A stretch of 63,891 nucleotides of DNA, taken from contig JAPPGP010000013.1 of the NCBI GenBank assembly GCA_028821395.1, positions 1 through 63,891 on the forward strand, in the 5' to 3' direction. Of this stretch, positions 19,725 to 27,795 are shown piece after piece; within the stretch, counting starts at the first letter, position 1; each line of letters opens with the position of its first letter. The notes below the pieces were generated by a model. That model searched no databases, was not told the DNA's origin, and was given only the letters and a program-made list of their open reading frames with translations. A program made the translations under genes and the position numbers. Origin of the DNA: Defluviicoccus sp. GTDB lineage: Bacteria; Pseudomonadota; Alphaproteobacteria; MPNO01.

Positions 19725-20849
19725 CTACTCGGCGGCGAGGTAGCGGGTCTCGTCGATCAGCTTGCCCATCCGCGACTCGACGCCGTTGCGCGCCAGCGCT
19801 TCGAGGAACATGCGGTGCACCCTGGGGTCCTGGTCGGGCCACTCGATCTGGTCACCGCCCTTCTTCACGTCGACGTCGCCGCCGGCGAACAGCCGGCGCT
19901 TGGATTCGGTGAGCGGGTAGCGCAGCGAGCCGTAGGCGACCGGGAAGTAGCGCGCCGGCCCGGCGGAGGCGTTGAAGTGCTGGTGGAACATCATGTCGGC
20001 CGGCGCGAACACCACGCCGTGCTTCCAAGGGTAGTACATCATCTCCTCGTCGCCCTCGAACCAGCACAGCGAATAACCCTCGCCGGTCACCCAGTAGACG
20101 TGGAAGTCGGGGCCGTGGCGATGCGCCTTCTTGTAGGTGCCGACCGGCATCTCCGAGCAATGCGCGTGCATCGTGCCCTCGGCCAGGATGAACATGATGT
20201 TGGACGAGCCCTCGCCGCGCTCCGGCCATTCGCGGAGCTCGAACTTGCTCACGTCGGGGACGAAGTTGGTCTCCCACATGTGCTTGCCCGGGCGCTTGGG
20301 CACGAAGTCGCCCTCGCCCGAGAAATGCCCCTCCTTGCCCTCGCGCTCGGGAAAGCGGAAGTCGTTGTCGAAGATGAAGTCCTCGTTGTGGAAGCAGTTC
20401 ATCATCAGCGGCGCCGAGGTCGACGAGGCGAGCTTGGCCGATTGCGTGCCCGAGCCGTTGAAATGCCGGTATTTCGAGTTGAGCGGCAGCGCGAATACGC
20501 TCTTGGGCCCCCATTCGAAGCTGTGGGTGCGCCCGTCGGCGGTCTCGATGGTGGTCGAGCCGCGCCCCGACAGCACGTAGATCACCTCCTCGAACAGGTG
20601 TTGCTGCGGCTCGGTCGCCTGGCCCGGCAGGAGCTCGAGCAGGAACACGGACATGAAGTCGCCCCGCCCCTTGAGGTGGACGAAGGCCGCGTTGCAGCCC
20701 ATGCGCGGCCACGGCGCGGTCGCCACGTCGAACAGGTCGATGCAGAACTCTTCGGCGATCGGCGGCCCCTCGCGCTCGCACCACAGCAGGTAGGTGTCCT
20801 CCAGGAACCCCTCGCCCGTGATGTCCTTCTCGTTCTGGTACAGCGCCAT
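19725..20849 (-). CDS. bicupin protein (ethanolamine ammonia-lyase-activating family)
   Basis: The 374-residue protein has two cupin barrels. The first is around residues 50-130, with the core PGQATEPQQHLFEEVIYVLSGRG. The second is around 215-300, with the metal-binding-type PVGTYKKAHRHGPDFHVYWVTGEG. It is homologous to proteins annotated as ethanolamine ammonia-lyase activators, though a biochemical role is not established to my knowledge. Its stop is three bases from the eutA start, implying translational coupling. It is the first gene of a five-gene minus-strand run and is preceded by GGAG. Confidence 0.8.
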   Translation of the reverse strand: MALYQNEKDITGEGFLEDTYLLWCEREGPPIAEEFCIDLFDVATAPWPRMGCNAAFVHLKGRGDFMSVFLLELLPGQATEPQQHLFEEVIYVLSGRGSTTIETADGRTHSFEWGPKSVFALPLNSKYRHFNGSGTQSAKLASSTSAPLMMNCFHNEDFIFDNDFRFPEREGKEGHFSGEGDFVPKRPGKHMWETNFVPDVSKFELREWPERGEGSSNIMFILAEGTMHAHCSEMPVGTYKKAHRHGPDFHVYWVTGEGYSLCWFEGDEEMMYYPWKHGVVFAPADMMFHQHFNASAGPARYFPVAYGSLRYPLTESKRRLFAGGDVDVKKGGDQIEWPDQDPRVHRMFLEALARNGVESRMGKLIDETRYLAAE

Positions 20850-20977
20850 GGCGGCTCCTCTGGTTGGGGGGCGGACCGGACGGGCAGCCTAGCGCGGGGG
20901 GGTGTCAGAGGGAAAACAAGATATCGGGCTAAGTCACAAAGCGAATAGCTATGGCTCGTCGGGACGGGCCGTCCGTC

Positions 20978-21366
20978 CTATAGGCGGCGCGTTTCGGCGT
21001 GGCGGGCCATCTTGCGGTCCAGCGTCTCCAGGCCGGCCCGTGCATAGTCGTCCGCAATCAGGCGGTCGAGAAGGCCTGCCCCGTCGGCGGCTTCGAGCGC
21101 GGCGATCGCCGTCCGGCCGTTCAGCAGCGCGACGAGGCCGCGTCCGAGCGCCGCGTGCAGCGCCGAACGCGCGTCGGTCTTCGATATGCCGTAGTGGTGC
21201 AGCACCGCGACATAGGCTTCGCCGATCGCCTGGTTCGACGCAAAGACCTCATCCCTTCGTCGATCAGCGAGCCGACACGGCGCACGCAGTCCTGGAATCC
21301 GGCTTCGGGATGTCCCCTGACGGGCCGCACCAGGATCGAGGTATCAATCCCGAAGCGCCGGATCAC
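20978..21366 (-). pseudogene. PIN-domain toxin gene with a frameshift
   Basis: Two overlapping frames encode one PIN-type ribonuclease. The first (GTG 21366) reads FGIDTSILVRPVRGHPEAGF to SLIDEG. The second continues EVFASNQAIGEAYVAVLHHYG to the end at 20978. The switch lies at about 21248-21255 in a GGG run; one extra G would restore a single protein of about 130 residues with the conserved Asp near the N-terminus. It overlaps the AbrB-type antitoxin by 23 bases, the usual antitoxin-toxin order. It is either inactivated or a sequencing error. Confidence 0.7.
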
Positions 21367-21586
21367 GACGTTCGTCGCGGAATGCGGAGAGATCGAACGG
21401 CGGATCTCCGGGCGGGATCTTGCCGTTCAGCGCGCCCAGACGGGACGGGTCGACGCGTCTCGGACGAAGGATGAAGCCATCGGGTCCTTCGTCGAGTTCG
21501 AGCCGATCTCCGGGGCCGACGCCCAACGCGTCGAGCACGCGCGCCGGAAAAGTGACCTGGCGTTTCGACGCGATCTTGACGATCAT
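21344..21586 (-). CDS. AbrB/MazE-type antitoxin
   Basis: The 80-residue protein has the SpoVT/AbrB swapped-hairpin DNA-binding domain (VKIASKRQVTFPARVLDALGV, GDRLELDEGPDGFIL) and a C-terminal toxin-binding tail rich in Pro and Asp. Such antitoxins bind the promoter of their operon and neutralise a PIN RNase. ATG 21586 is chosen over 21595 because AGGAGG sits ten bases before 21586 but only one base before 21595. The downstream toxin gene is frameshifted, so this antitoxin may now be an orphan. Confidence 0.8.
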   Translation of the reverse strand: MIVKIASKRQVTFPARVLDALGVGPGDRLELDEGPDGFILRPRRVDPSRLGALNGKIPPGDPPFDLSAFRDERRDPALRD

Positions 21587-21658
21587 GGCGCGCATTCCTC
21601 CTTTCCCTCTTGGTAATTCAGTAAGGTGGATCGGGCGATGGCGGAGTCCGGTCTCCGC

Positions 21659-22051
21659 CTAGACCGCTTCGATGGCGACCCCGAGCCCCGGCACGCGGGC
21701 GAGCCGCCGGTCGCCCGTGACGAGCGCGTCCGACAGGGTTTCCGCGAGCGGGACATAGACGGCGTCATAAGCGCTCACATTGGCGCGGAGCTGCCAGACT
21801 CGGTCGAGCAACGGCTCGTGGGGATGGCGTTCGACGTCGAAGTCCCGCCAGCGGCGGAGCGCGTTCGCCGCGGCCTCTTCGTCCAGCGTTCCGCGCGCGA
21901 CGTAGCGGCGCAGGATTTGGGCGATCTCCAAGTCCATGAGATGCGGCGCATGGATGATCTCCGTCTCATCCTCCAGCACGGCGGCCAGCCACGCGCCCGG
22001 ATCGGTGTGGCGCGGCAGCTTGATGGCGCCGGAGGCGTCGAGGACCGTCAA
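21659..22051 (-). CDS. PIN-domain ribonuclease toxin (VapC/FitB-like)
   Basis: The 130-residue PIN protein keeps four candidate acidic metal-binding residues: Asp5 (TVLDASGA), Glu42 (MDLEIAQIL), Asp96 (SAYDAVYV) and Asp114 (TGDRRLA). It should be an Mg-dependent RNase neutralised by the antitoxin encoded just upstream. The start is taken as TTG 22051: its TTG overlaps the antitoxin stop TGA (TTGA), and GGGAGGAA lies about ten bases upstream inside the antitoxin gene. No ATG fits the PIN fold. The toxin appears intact. Confidence 0.82.
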   Translation of the reverse strand: MTVLDASGAIKLPRHTDPGAWLAAVLEDETEIIHAPHLMDLEIAQILRRYVARGTLDEEAAANALRRWRDFDVERHPHEPLLDRVWQLRANVSAYDAVYVPLAETLSDALVTGDRRLARVPGLGVAIEAV

Positions 22052-22278
22052 CGCCGGTTCCGTTCCTCCCGGAGGATGTCGGCGGGCGATTTGTCGAGCT
22101 CGACTTCCGGCTGCGATCGGAGCGCTTCGATCCATTCCCGCCGACTCGGCCTTTCCAGCGCGCGTTCGACTTCGCGCAGGACGAAGCGCGACATCGATAT
22201 ACCTTCCCGCGCGGCTCGGGCCTTCAGGCGTCGGTGCAGCGACTCCGGCACGTTGCGGATTCGGATCGTGGTTGTCAT
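22048..22278 (-). CDS. ribbon-helix-helix antitoxin (FitA/VapB-like)
   Basis: The 76-residue protein starts TTTIRIRNVPESLHRRLKAR, the beta-strand and helix of a ribbon-helix-helix fold of the FitA type. The second helix GISMSRFVLREVERAL and an acidic C-terminus that would thread into the PIN toxin follow. It should dimerise, bind an operator upstream of its own gene and block the VapC-like toxin. The stop overlaps the toxin's TTG start. The flanking 22279-22350 region holds the shared divergent promoter with DUF454. Confidence 0.82.
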   Translation of the reverse strand: MTTTIRIRNVPESLHRRLKARAAREGISMSRFVLREVERALERPSRREWIEALRSQPEVELDKSPADILREERNRR

Positions 22279-22350
22279 GTGCAGAGGGTGAGTTCGCGGT
22301 CTCCCTCGGTCAACGGGCTGGTTCGCGTCCGCCTCCGCTATAGTCCCACC

Positions 22351-22731
22351 ATGCGCTCCCCGCTCGTCCGCTACGCCTATCTCGCGCTCGGCTGGATTTG
22401 CGTCGGTCTTGGCGCGGTCGGCGTGGTGGTGCCGGGCATGCCGACGGTGGTGTTCCTGCTGGTGGCGGTGTGGGCCTTCGCCAGGAGTTCCGAGCGGTTT
22501 CACCGCTGGCTGCTTGACCATCCCCGCTTCGGCCCGCCGGTGCTCGATTGGCAGCGCCACGGGGTGATCCGGCGCCGCGCCAAGCTGTCGGCGCTCGCCT
22601 TCATGGCGCTCGCCATCGCGGTTCTGGTCTTCCTCGCGGGGTTCCACTGGGCCGCGACGGCGGCGCTGGTGGCAACGATCTGCGGCGCGGCGGTCTTCGT
22701 CGCCACCCGGCCGGAGGCGCCGCGCGGCTGA
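22351..22731 (+). CDS. YbaN/DUF454 family inner-membrane protein
   Basis: The 126-residue protein has the DUF454 signature: a first helix ALGWICVGLGAVGVVVPGMPT, then FLLVAVWAFARSSERFHRWLLDHPRFGP, then two C-terminal hydrophobic helices. Family members are small inner-membrane proteins of unknown function, sometimes found near heme or respiratory genes. ATG 22351 is used because the 117 bases upstream in frame encode no family sequence. It precedes the ubiD-like gene by 68 bases on the same strand. Confidence 0.85.
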   Translation: MRSPLVRYAYLALGWICVGLGAVGVVVPGMPTVVFLLVAVWAFARSSERFHRWLLDHPRFGPPVLDWQRHGVIRRRAKLSALAFMALAIAVLVFLAGFHWAATAALVATICGAAVFVATRPEAPRG

Positions 22732-22799
22732 AGCGCCCGCGTTGGCATCGCCCGGGCGGCGGTGCTACCGTCCGGCCGCAACCGGGACGGGGCGGACGG

Positions 22800-24407
22800 A
22801 TGGCGGAGAATTTTCGCGAGCTGCTGGGCGAGCTGCGCGCGGCGGACCAGCTGGTCGAGATCGCGCGGCCGGTCGACATCCGCCATATCGCGGCGTTGGT
22901 CGACCAGTCCGACAAGGCGCTCTTGTTCACCGATGTCGCGGGCTACGAGATGCCCGTGGTCTCGGGCGTGATCAACCACCGCGACCGGCTCGCTGTCGCC
23001 ATGGGCTGCGCCTTCGGCGAGATCGAGGCCCGGGTGCGCGCCGGGCTCGACCGCCCGGTCGAGCCGCGCTCGGTCAATGCCGGGCCCGCCCGCGAGACCC
23101 TGCTGGAAGGCGACGCGGTCGACCTCTACCGCCTGCCGATCCCGCTGTTCTCGGTGCTCGACGGCGGGCCGATGATTACCGCCGGCGTGACGCTTGCCCG
23201 CGACCCGGACGGCGAGCACGGGCTCAACGCCGGGGTCTACCGCTTTCTCGTCAAGGAGAAGGCGTTGACCGGCATCGACATCGTCACCCCGAACAATCTC
23301 CGGCGCTTCGCCGAGAAGGCCTTTGCGCGGAACCAGCCGCTGCCGATCTCGATCAATATCGGCACCCACCCGATCGAGGTCATCGCCGCCACGTACAAGG
23401 CGCCGATCGGGGTGAGCGAGGTCGCCATCGCCGGCGGCATGCGGGGCGAGGGGCTCGCCCTCACCCCGTGCAAGACGGTCGACATCGAGTGCATCGCCGA
23501 TGCCGAGATCGTGCTGGAGGCGGAGATCCTGCCGACCGGCTGGACCCGGCCGGAGGGCAGGTTCGGCGAGTTCACCCGGCTGATGGGCGGGCTGCACTGG
23601 AACCCGCTGGTCCGCGTGAACGCGGTCGCGATGCGGAACGATGCGGTCTACTACGCGCTGCACATGCCGTGGGAGAACATCTGGCCGTCCGGACCGATCT
23701 ACGAGGCCGCCGTGCGCCGGGTGTGCCACGAGGCCGGTGTGCAGGTCACGGCGGTCAACATCACGCCGGGCGGGTGCTGCCACTGGCACGCGGTGATCGC
23801 GATCAGGCCGCACCCGGGCGACGGCAAGAACGCGATCACCGCCGCCCTCTCGGTCGCCGACATGAAGCACGTCACCGTGGTCGAGGACGACATCGACGTG
23901 TTCGATCCCGTGGACGTCGAATGGGCGGTGGCGACCAGGGTGCAGGCCGACCGCGACGTGCTGATCCTGTCGAACGCGCGCTCGAAGCCGCTCGACCCGA
24001 GCCTCAGGATCGAGCCCGGCAAGGTGCCGACGACGGCGAAGATGGGGATCGACGCCACGATCGCCGACGACGTGCCCAGGGCGCGCTTCCACCGCATCGC
24101 CTACGCCTATGCCGACAGCGTCAAGCTGGAGGACTATCTCGGCCCGGCCAACGGGGCGAAGGCGGAGACGGCGGAGGCCGACATCGACGCGCTCGCCGAG
24201 CGCATCCGCGCCGACATCGAACAGGCGCCGGCCTATTTCGCCGAGCTCGCCGAGCGTTACGCGGAACAGGGGTTCCAGGCGGTCGCCCGGGCGCTCGGAG
24301 CGCTGCACGAGGCCGATATCCTGTGGCAGGACGCGGAGGGGCGGCACTGCCTCAGGGAGTCGCGCTTCGCCGCCCAGCCGCCCGCCGCGAAGAGGGGCGG
24401 ATCGTGA
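22800..24407 (+). CDS. UbiD family decarboxylase
   Basis: The 535-residue protein belongs to the UbiD family, which uses prenylated FMN to decarboxylate or carboxylate unsaturated or aromatic acids. The conserved blocks NINIGTHP, GGMRGEGLALTPCKTVD and PEGRFGEFTRLMGG, including the Glu-x4-Glu region, are present. The GTGA at its 3-prime end overlaps the start of the FAA hydrolase gene, so the two are coupled. No ubiX prenyltransferase is in the window. It is a paralogous decarboxylase rather than proven UbiD; the substrate is unknown, perhaps an aromatic or alpha-beta-unsaturated acid. Confidence 0.85.
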   Translation: MAENFRELLGELRAADQLVEIARPVDIRHIAALVDQSDKALLFTDVAGYEMPVVSGVINHRDRLAVAMGCAFGEIEARVRAGLDRPVEPRSVNAGPARETLLEGDAVDLYRLPIPLFSVLDGGPMITAGVTLARDPDGEHGLNAGVYRFLVKEKALTGIDIVTPNNLRRFAEKAFARNQPLPISINIGTHPIEVIAATYKAPIGVSEVAIAGGMRGEGLALTPCKTVDIECIADAEIVLEAEILPTGWTRPEGRFGEFTRLMGGLHWNPLVRVNAVAMRNDAVYYALHMPWENIWPSGPIYEAAVRRVCHEAGVQVTAVNITPGGCCHWHAVIAIRPHPGDGKNAITAALSVADMKHVTVVEDDIDVFDPVDVEWAVATRVQADRDVLILSNARSKPLDPSLRIEPGKVPTTAKMGIDATIADDVPRARFHRIAYAYADSVKLEDYLGPANGAKAETAEADIDALAERIRADIEQAPAYFAELAERYAEQGFQAVARALGALHEADILWQDAEGRHCLRESRFAAQPPAAKRGGS

Positions 24408-25240
24408 AGCTTCTGACCTTCGAGCACGCGGGCCGGGCGAGCTGGGGGGCGCTCGCAGGGGACGAGGTCGCCGATCTCGGCGCGGCGACCGGGCATGCCG
24501 GCATCGTCGAGGCGCTGCGGGAAGATGCGCTGGGCGAGGCCGCCTCGGCCGTCGACGCCGCAGCGAGAATTCCGCTGTCGGAGATCGGCTACCTGCCGGT
24601 GCTCGCCCCCCCGGCCAAGCTGGTCTGCATCGGCCTCAACTACATGGTCCATGTGCGCGAGATGAACCGGACGGTGCCGACTGTGCCGAGCGTGTTCCTC
24701 AAATACCACAACGCGCTGGTCGGCCACGAACGCGACATCGTCCGTCCCCGGGTCTCCGACGCGTTCGATTTCGAGGGCGAGCTCGCCGTCGTCATCGGCC
24801 GCGCCGGGCGCTACATCGAAGAGGAAGACGCGCTCGGCTACGTCGCCGGCTATACCATCCTCAACGACGGCTCGATCCGCGACTGGCAGGAAGAGAATCT
24901 GGCGGCCGGCAAGAACTTTCCCGACACCAGCGGCTTCGGCCCCTGCTTCGTCACCGCCGACGAGATCCCGGACCCGCACGCGCTCGCCGTCCGCACCAGG
25001 CTCAACGGCGAGACCGTGCAGGACGGCAACACGGCCGACTTCATCTTCGGCATCCCGCGCCTGGTGAGCTATGTCTCGGGCTTCACCCCGCTTGCTCCGG
25101 GCGATGCGATCTCCACCGGGACGCCGCACGGCGTCGGCCACGGGCGGACGCCGCCGCTCTACATGAAGCCGGGCGATACCATCGAGGTCGAGATCGAGCG
25201 CGTCGGCAGGCTCGCCAACCGGGTGGTTCAGGAGTCGTAG
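24404..25240 (+). CDS. fumarylacetoacetate hydrolase family protein
   Basis: The 278-residue FAH-domain protein has an N-terminal cap (about residues 1-75) and the catalytic domain with [15 protein letters not shown], the metal-binding [15 protein letters not shown] and the [15 protein letters not shown] segment. Family members cleave C-C bonds of acylpyruvates, 2,4-diketo-3-deoxy sugar acids or fumarylacetoacetate. GTG 24404 overlaps the UbiD stop by four bases. The nearby IlvD/Edd dehydratase and SDR make a 2,4-diketo-3-deoxyaldonate hydrolase plausible, while hmgA is 18 kb away and makes true FahA less likely. It overlaps convergent apt by 13 bases. Confidence 0.85.
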   Translation: MKLLTFEHAGRASWGALAGDEVADLGAATGHAGIVEALREDALGEAASAVDAAARIPLSEIGYLPVLAPPAKLVCIGLNYMVHVREMNRTVPTVPSVFLKYHNALVGHERDIVRPRVSDAFDFEGELAVVIGRAGRYIEEEDALGYVAGYTILNDGSIRDWQEENLAAGKNFPDTSGFGPCFVTADEIPDPHALAVRTRLNGETVQDGNTADFIFGIPRLVSYVSGFTPLAPGDAISTGTPHGVGHGRTPPLYMKPGDTIEVEIERVGRLANRVVQES

Positions 25241-25764
25241 GCGACAAGCGTGTCGATCGGCACGTCGAGCCGCGCGCGCCCCCGCAGGAAGGAGAGCTCG
25301 ATGATGCAGGCCGCCCCCCGCACGTCGGCGCCGACCTCGCGCAACAGCTCGATCGCGGCGCTCATCGTGCCGCCCGTCGCCAGCAGATCGTCGAGCACCA
25401 CCACGCGCTGACCGGGCGCGATCGCGTCGGCCTGGATCTCCACCGTGTCGGCGCCGTATTCGAGCGCGTATTCGTGGGCGATGGTGGCGCCCGGCAGCTT
25501 GTCCTTCTTGCGCACCATGGTGAAGCCGAGCCCGAGCCGGAGCGCGAGCGGCGCCGCCACCAAGAAGCCGCGCGATTCGATGCCGATCAGCCGGTCAGGC
25601 TCGTGGCGCGAGACCGCTTCGGCCAGCGCATCGACGGTCGTTGCCCACGCATCCGCGTGCTGCAGCAGGGTGGAGATGTCGTAGAACAGGATGCCCGGCT
25701 TGGGAAAGTCCGGGATCTGGCGGATGTGGTGCTTCAACTCCGCCACGCCGACCGTCCGGTTCAT
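25228..25764 (-). CDS. apt: adenine phosphoribosyltransferase
   Basis: Apt salvages adenine with PRPP to form AMP in the cytoplasm. The 178-residue protein has the usual length, the N-terminal [21 protein letters not shown], the [13 protein letters not shown] segment and the PRPP-binding motif [16 protein letters not shown] 25764 is used because it starts at the family N-terminus. Its 3-prime end overlaps the convergent FAA hydrolase gene, and it is divergent from the IlvD/Edd gene across a repeat-containing gap. Confidence 0.95.
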   Translation of the reverse strand: MNRTVGVAELKHHIRQIPDFPKPGILFYDISTLLQHADAWATTVDALAEAVSRHEPDRLIGIESRGFLVAAPLALRLGLGFTMVRKKDKLPGATIAHEYALEYGADTVEIQADAIAPGQRVVVLDDLLATGGTMSAAIELLREVGADVRGAACIIELSFLRGRARLDVPIDTLVAYDS

Positions 25765-25835
25765 GATGCGAGAGCCCTCTGCCGCGTGACCGGGGCATCC
25801 TAGCTCGCATGCCTCGCCAGGGTCACCGTCTGCTT

Positions 25836-25926
25836 GGATGCCCGGAATACCCCCGAACTCGTTTCGGGCATCCACGGGCGTCGCCACCGCCCCCACTCGT
25901 CATGCCCGAACCCGTTCCGGGCATCC
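25836..25926. repeat. two REP-like palindromes
   Basis: Copy one spans 25836-25873 (GGATGCCCGGAATAC to TTTCGGGCATCC) and copy two 25901-25926 (CATGCCCGAACCCGTTCCGG then GCATCC). Both belong to the CCCGG variant of the dispersed repeat and fill the gap between divergent apt and the dehydratase gene. Confidence 0.7.
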
Positions 25927-25995
25927 ATGGGCGCCGCTTCCCGGCGGCGCGGCCGTTCGCTAGGCTGGGCCGGCAACAGCGCGGGGGCTTCGCTC

Positions 25996-27765
25996 ATGGA
26001 AGGGAAAAAGCTGCGCAGCCGGAGCTGGTTCGACGATCCGCTCGATGCCGGCATGACCGCGCTCTATATCGAGCGCTACATGAATTTCGGCCTGACCCGC
26101 GAGGAGCTGCAATCCGGCAAGCCGATCGTCGGCATCGCGCAGACCGGCTCGGATCTCTCCCCCTGCAACCGCATCCACCAGGACCTTGCCGAGCGCATGC
26201 GGGCCGGGATTCGCGAGGCGGGCGGCATCCCGCTCGAATTCCCGGTGCACCCGATCCAGGAGAGCGGGCGGCGCCCGACCGCGGCGATCGACCGCAACCT
26301 CGCCTATCTCGGCCTGGTCGAGATCCTGCACGGCTATCCGATCGACGGGGTGATCCTGACGACGGGCTGCGACAAGACCACGCCGGCGATGATCATGGCG
26401 GCGGCGACCGCCAATCTGCCGGCGATCTCGCTCAACGGCGGGCCGATGCTGAACGGCTGGTGGGAGGGGAGGCGCGCGGGCTCGGGCACCATCCTGTGGG
26501 AGGCCCGGAAGCTGCTCGCCGCCGGCGAGATCGCCGACGACGAGTTTATCGAGATGGTCGCCTCCTCGGCGCCGAGCCCGGGCCACTGCAACACCATGGG
26601 GACGGCGTCGACGATGAACTCGCTCGCCGAGGCGCTCGGCATGTCGCTGCCGGGCTCGGCCACCCCGCCCGCGCCGCACAAGCAAAGGGCGCAATACGCC
26701 TTCGAGACCGGGCGGCGCATCGTCGCCATGATCGACGAGGAGCTAACGCCGGAGAAGATCCTGACCCGGCCCGCCTTCGAGAACGCGATCGCCGTCAACA
26801 GCGCCATCGGCGGCTCGACCAACGCGCCGATCCACATCAACGCCATCGCGCGGCATATCGGCGTCGAGCTCGGCCTCGAGGACTGGCAGGCGGTCGGCTA
26901 CGACGTGCCGCTGCTGGTCAATCTGCAGCCGGCGGGCGAGTACTTGGCGGAGGACTACCACCGCGCCGGCGGCGTGCCGGCGGTGATGGGCGAGCTGCTG
27001 CGCGCGGGCAAGCTCAACGGCGATGCGCTGACCGCGAACGGGCGGACCGTGGCGGACAATGTCGGGGACGCCGCGCCGGCGGACGAAGACGTGATCCGCC
27101 CCTTTGCCCGGCCGCTCAGGGAGAGGGCCGGGTTCGTGGTCATGGGCGGCAATCTGTTCGACGCGGCGATCATGAAGACCAGCGTGATCTCCGACGGCTT
27201 CCGCGCCCGCTTCCTCTCCGCCGCCGACGATCCCGACGCCTTCGCGGGCCGCGCCATCGTGTTCGATGGCCCGGAGGACTACCGCGCCCGCATCGACGAC
27301 CCGGCGCTCGGCATCGACGCGGCCTCGATCCTGGTGATGCGCGGCACCGGGCCGGTCGGCTATCCCGGCTCGGCCGAGGTGGTGAACATGCAGCCCCCTT
27401 CCGCCCTCATCCGGGCCGGCATCGGCGAGCTTCCCACCATCGGCGACGGCCGCCAGTCCGGCACCTCGGGCAGCCCGTCGATCCTCAATGCGAGTCCGGA
27501 GAGCGCGGCGGGCGGCAACCTCGCGATCCTGAAGACCGGCGACCGGCTCAGGGTCGACCTGCGGCGCCGGCGGGTCGACATCCTGCTGCCCGCGGACGAG
27601 CTCGCGGCGCGGCGGGCGGCGCATGTCCCGGCCGCGCTAGAACACCACACGCCGTGGGAGGAGCTCTACCGCGCCCATGTCGGGCAGCTCGCCGATGGCG
27701 GCTGTCTCGAATTCGCCACGCGCTACCGCTCGGTGACCGCTAAGCTGCCCCGGCACTCGCACTAG
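25996..27765 (+). CDS. IlvD/Edd family sugar-acid dehydratase
   Basis: The 589-residue protein is an IlvD/Edd dehydratase whose cysteines at 57 (SPCNRIH), 125 (TGCDKTTP) and 198 (PGHCNTMG) would bind a 2Fe-2S or 4Fe-4S cluster. The length and the N-terminus RSRSWFDDPLDAGMTALYIE resemble L-arabinonate/galactonate-type dehydratases more than dihydroxyacid dehydratase. It should dehydrate an aldonic acid to a 2-keto-3-deoxy acid. It is 30 bases upstream of an SDR gene, and the FAA hydrolase is about 0.8 kb away, matching the enzymes of non-phosphorylative pentose/deoxysugar routes. Confidence 0.88.
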   Translation: MEGKKLRSRSWFDDPLDAGMTALYIERYMNFGLTREELQSGKPIVGIAQTGSDLSPCNRIHQDLAERMRAGIREAGGIPLEFPVHPIQESGRRPTAAIDRNLAYLGLVEILHGYPIDGVILTTGCDKTTPAMIMAAATANLPAISLNGGPMLNGWWEGRRAGSGTILWEARKLLAAGEIADDEFIEMVASSAPSPGHCNTMGTASTMNSLAEALGMSLPGSATPPAPHKQRAQYAFETGRRIVAMIDEELTPEKILTRPAFENAIAVNSAIGGSTNAPIHINAIARHIGVELGLEDWQAVGYDVPLLVNLQPAGEYLAEDYHRAGGVPAVMGELLRAGKLNGDALTANGRTVADNVGDAAPADEDVIRPFARPLRERAGFVVMGGNLFDAAIMKTSVISDGFRARFLSAADDPDAFAGRAIVFDGPEDYRARIDDPALGIDAASILVMRGTGPVGYPGSAEVVNMQPPSALIRAGIGELPTIGDGRQSGTSGSPSILNASPESAAGGNLAILKTGDRLRVDLRRRRVDILLPADELAARRAAHVPAALEHHTPWEELYRAHVGQLADGGCLEFATRYRSVTAKLPRHSH

Positions 27766-27795
27766 CGAGGGTCGCGGCAGAGGGAGGAAGACGGC

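Noticed and set aside
18165-20849. Ethanolamine utilisation operon
   Set aside because: Only the EutA-like and bicupin genes occur; eutB, eutC and microcompartment shell genes are absent.
24404-25240. Fumarylacetoacetase (fahA) of the homogentisate pathway
   Set aside because: The protein is 278 residues, short for FahA (about 420), lacks its N-terminal SH3-like domain and is 18 kb from hmgA.
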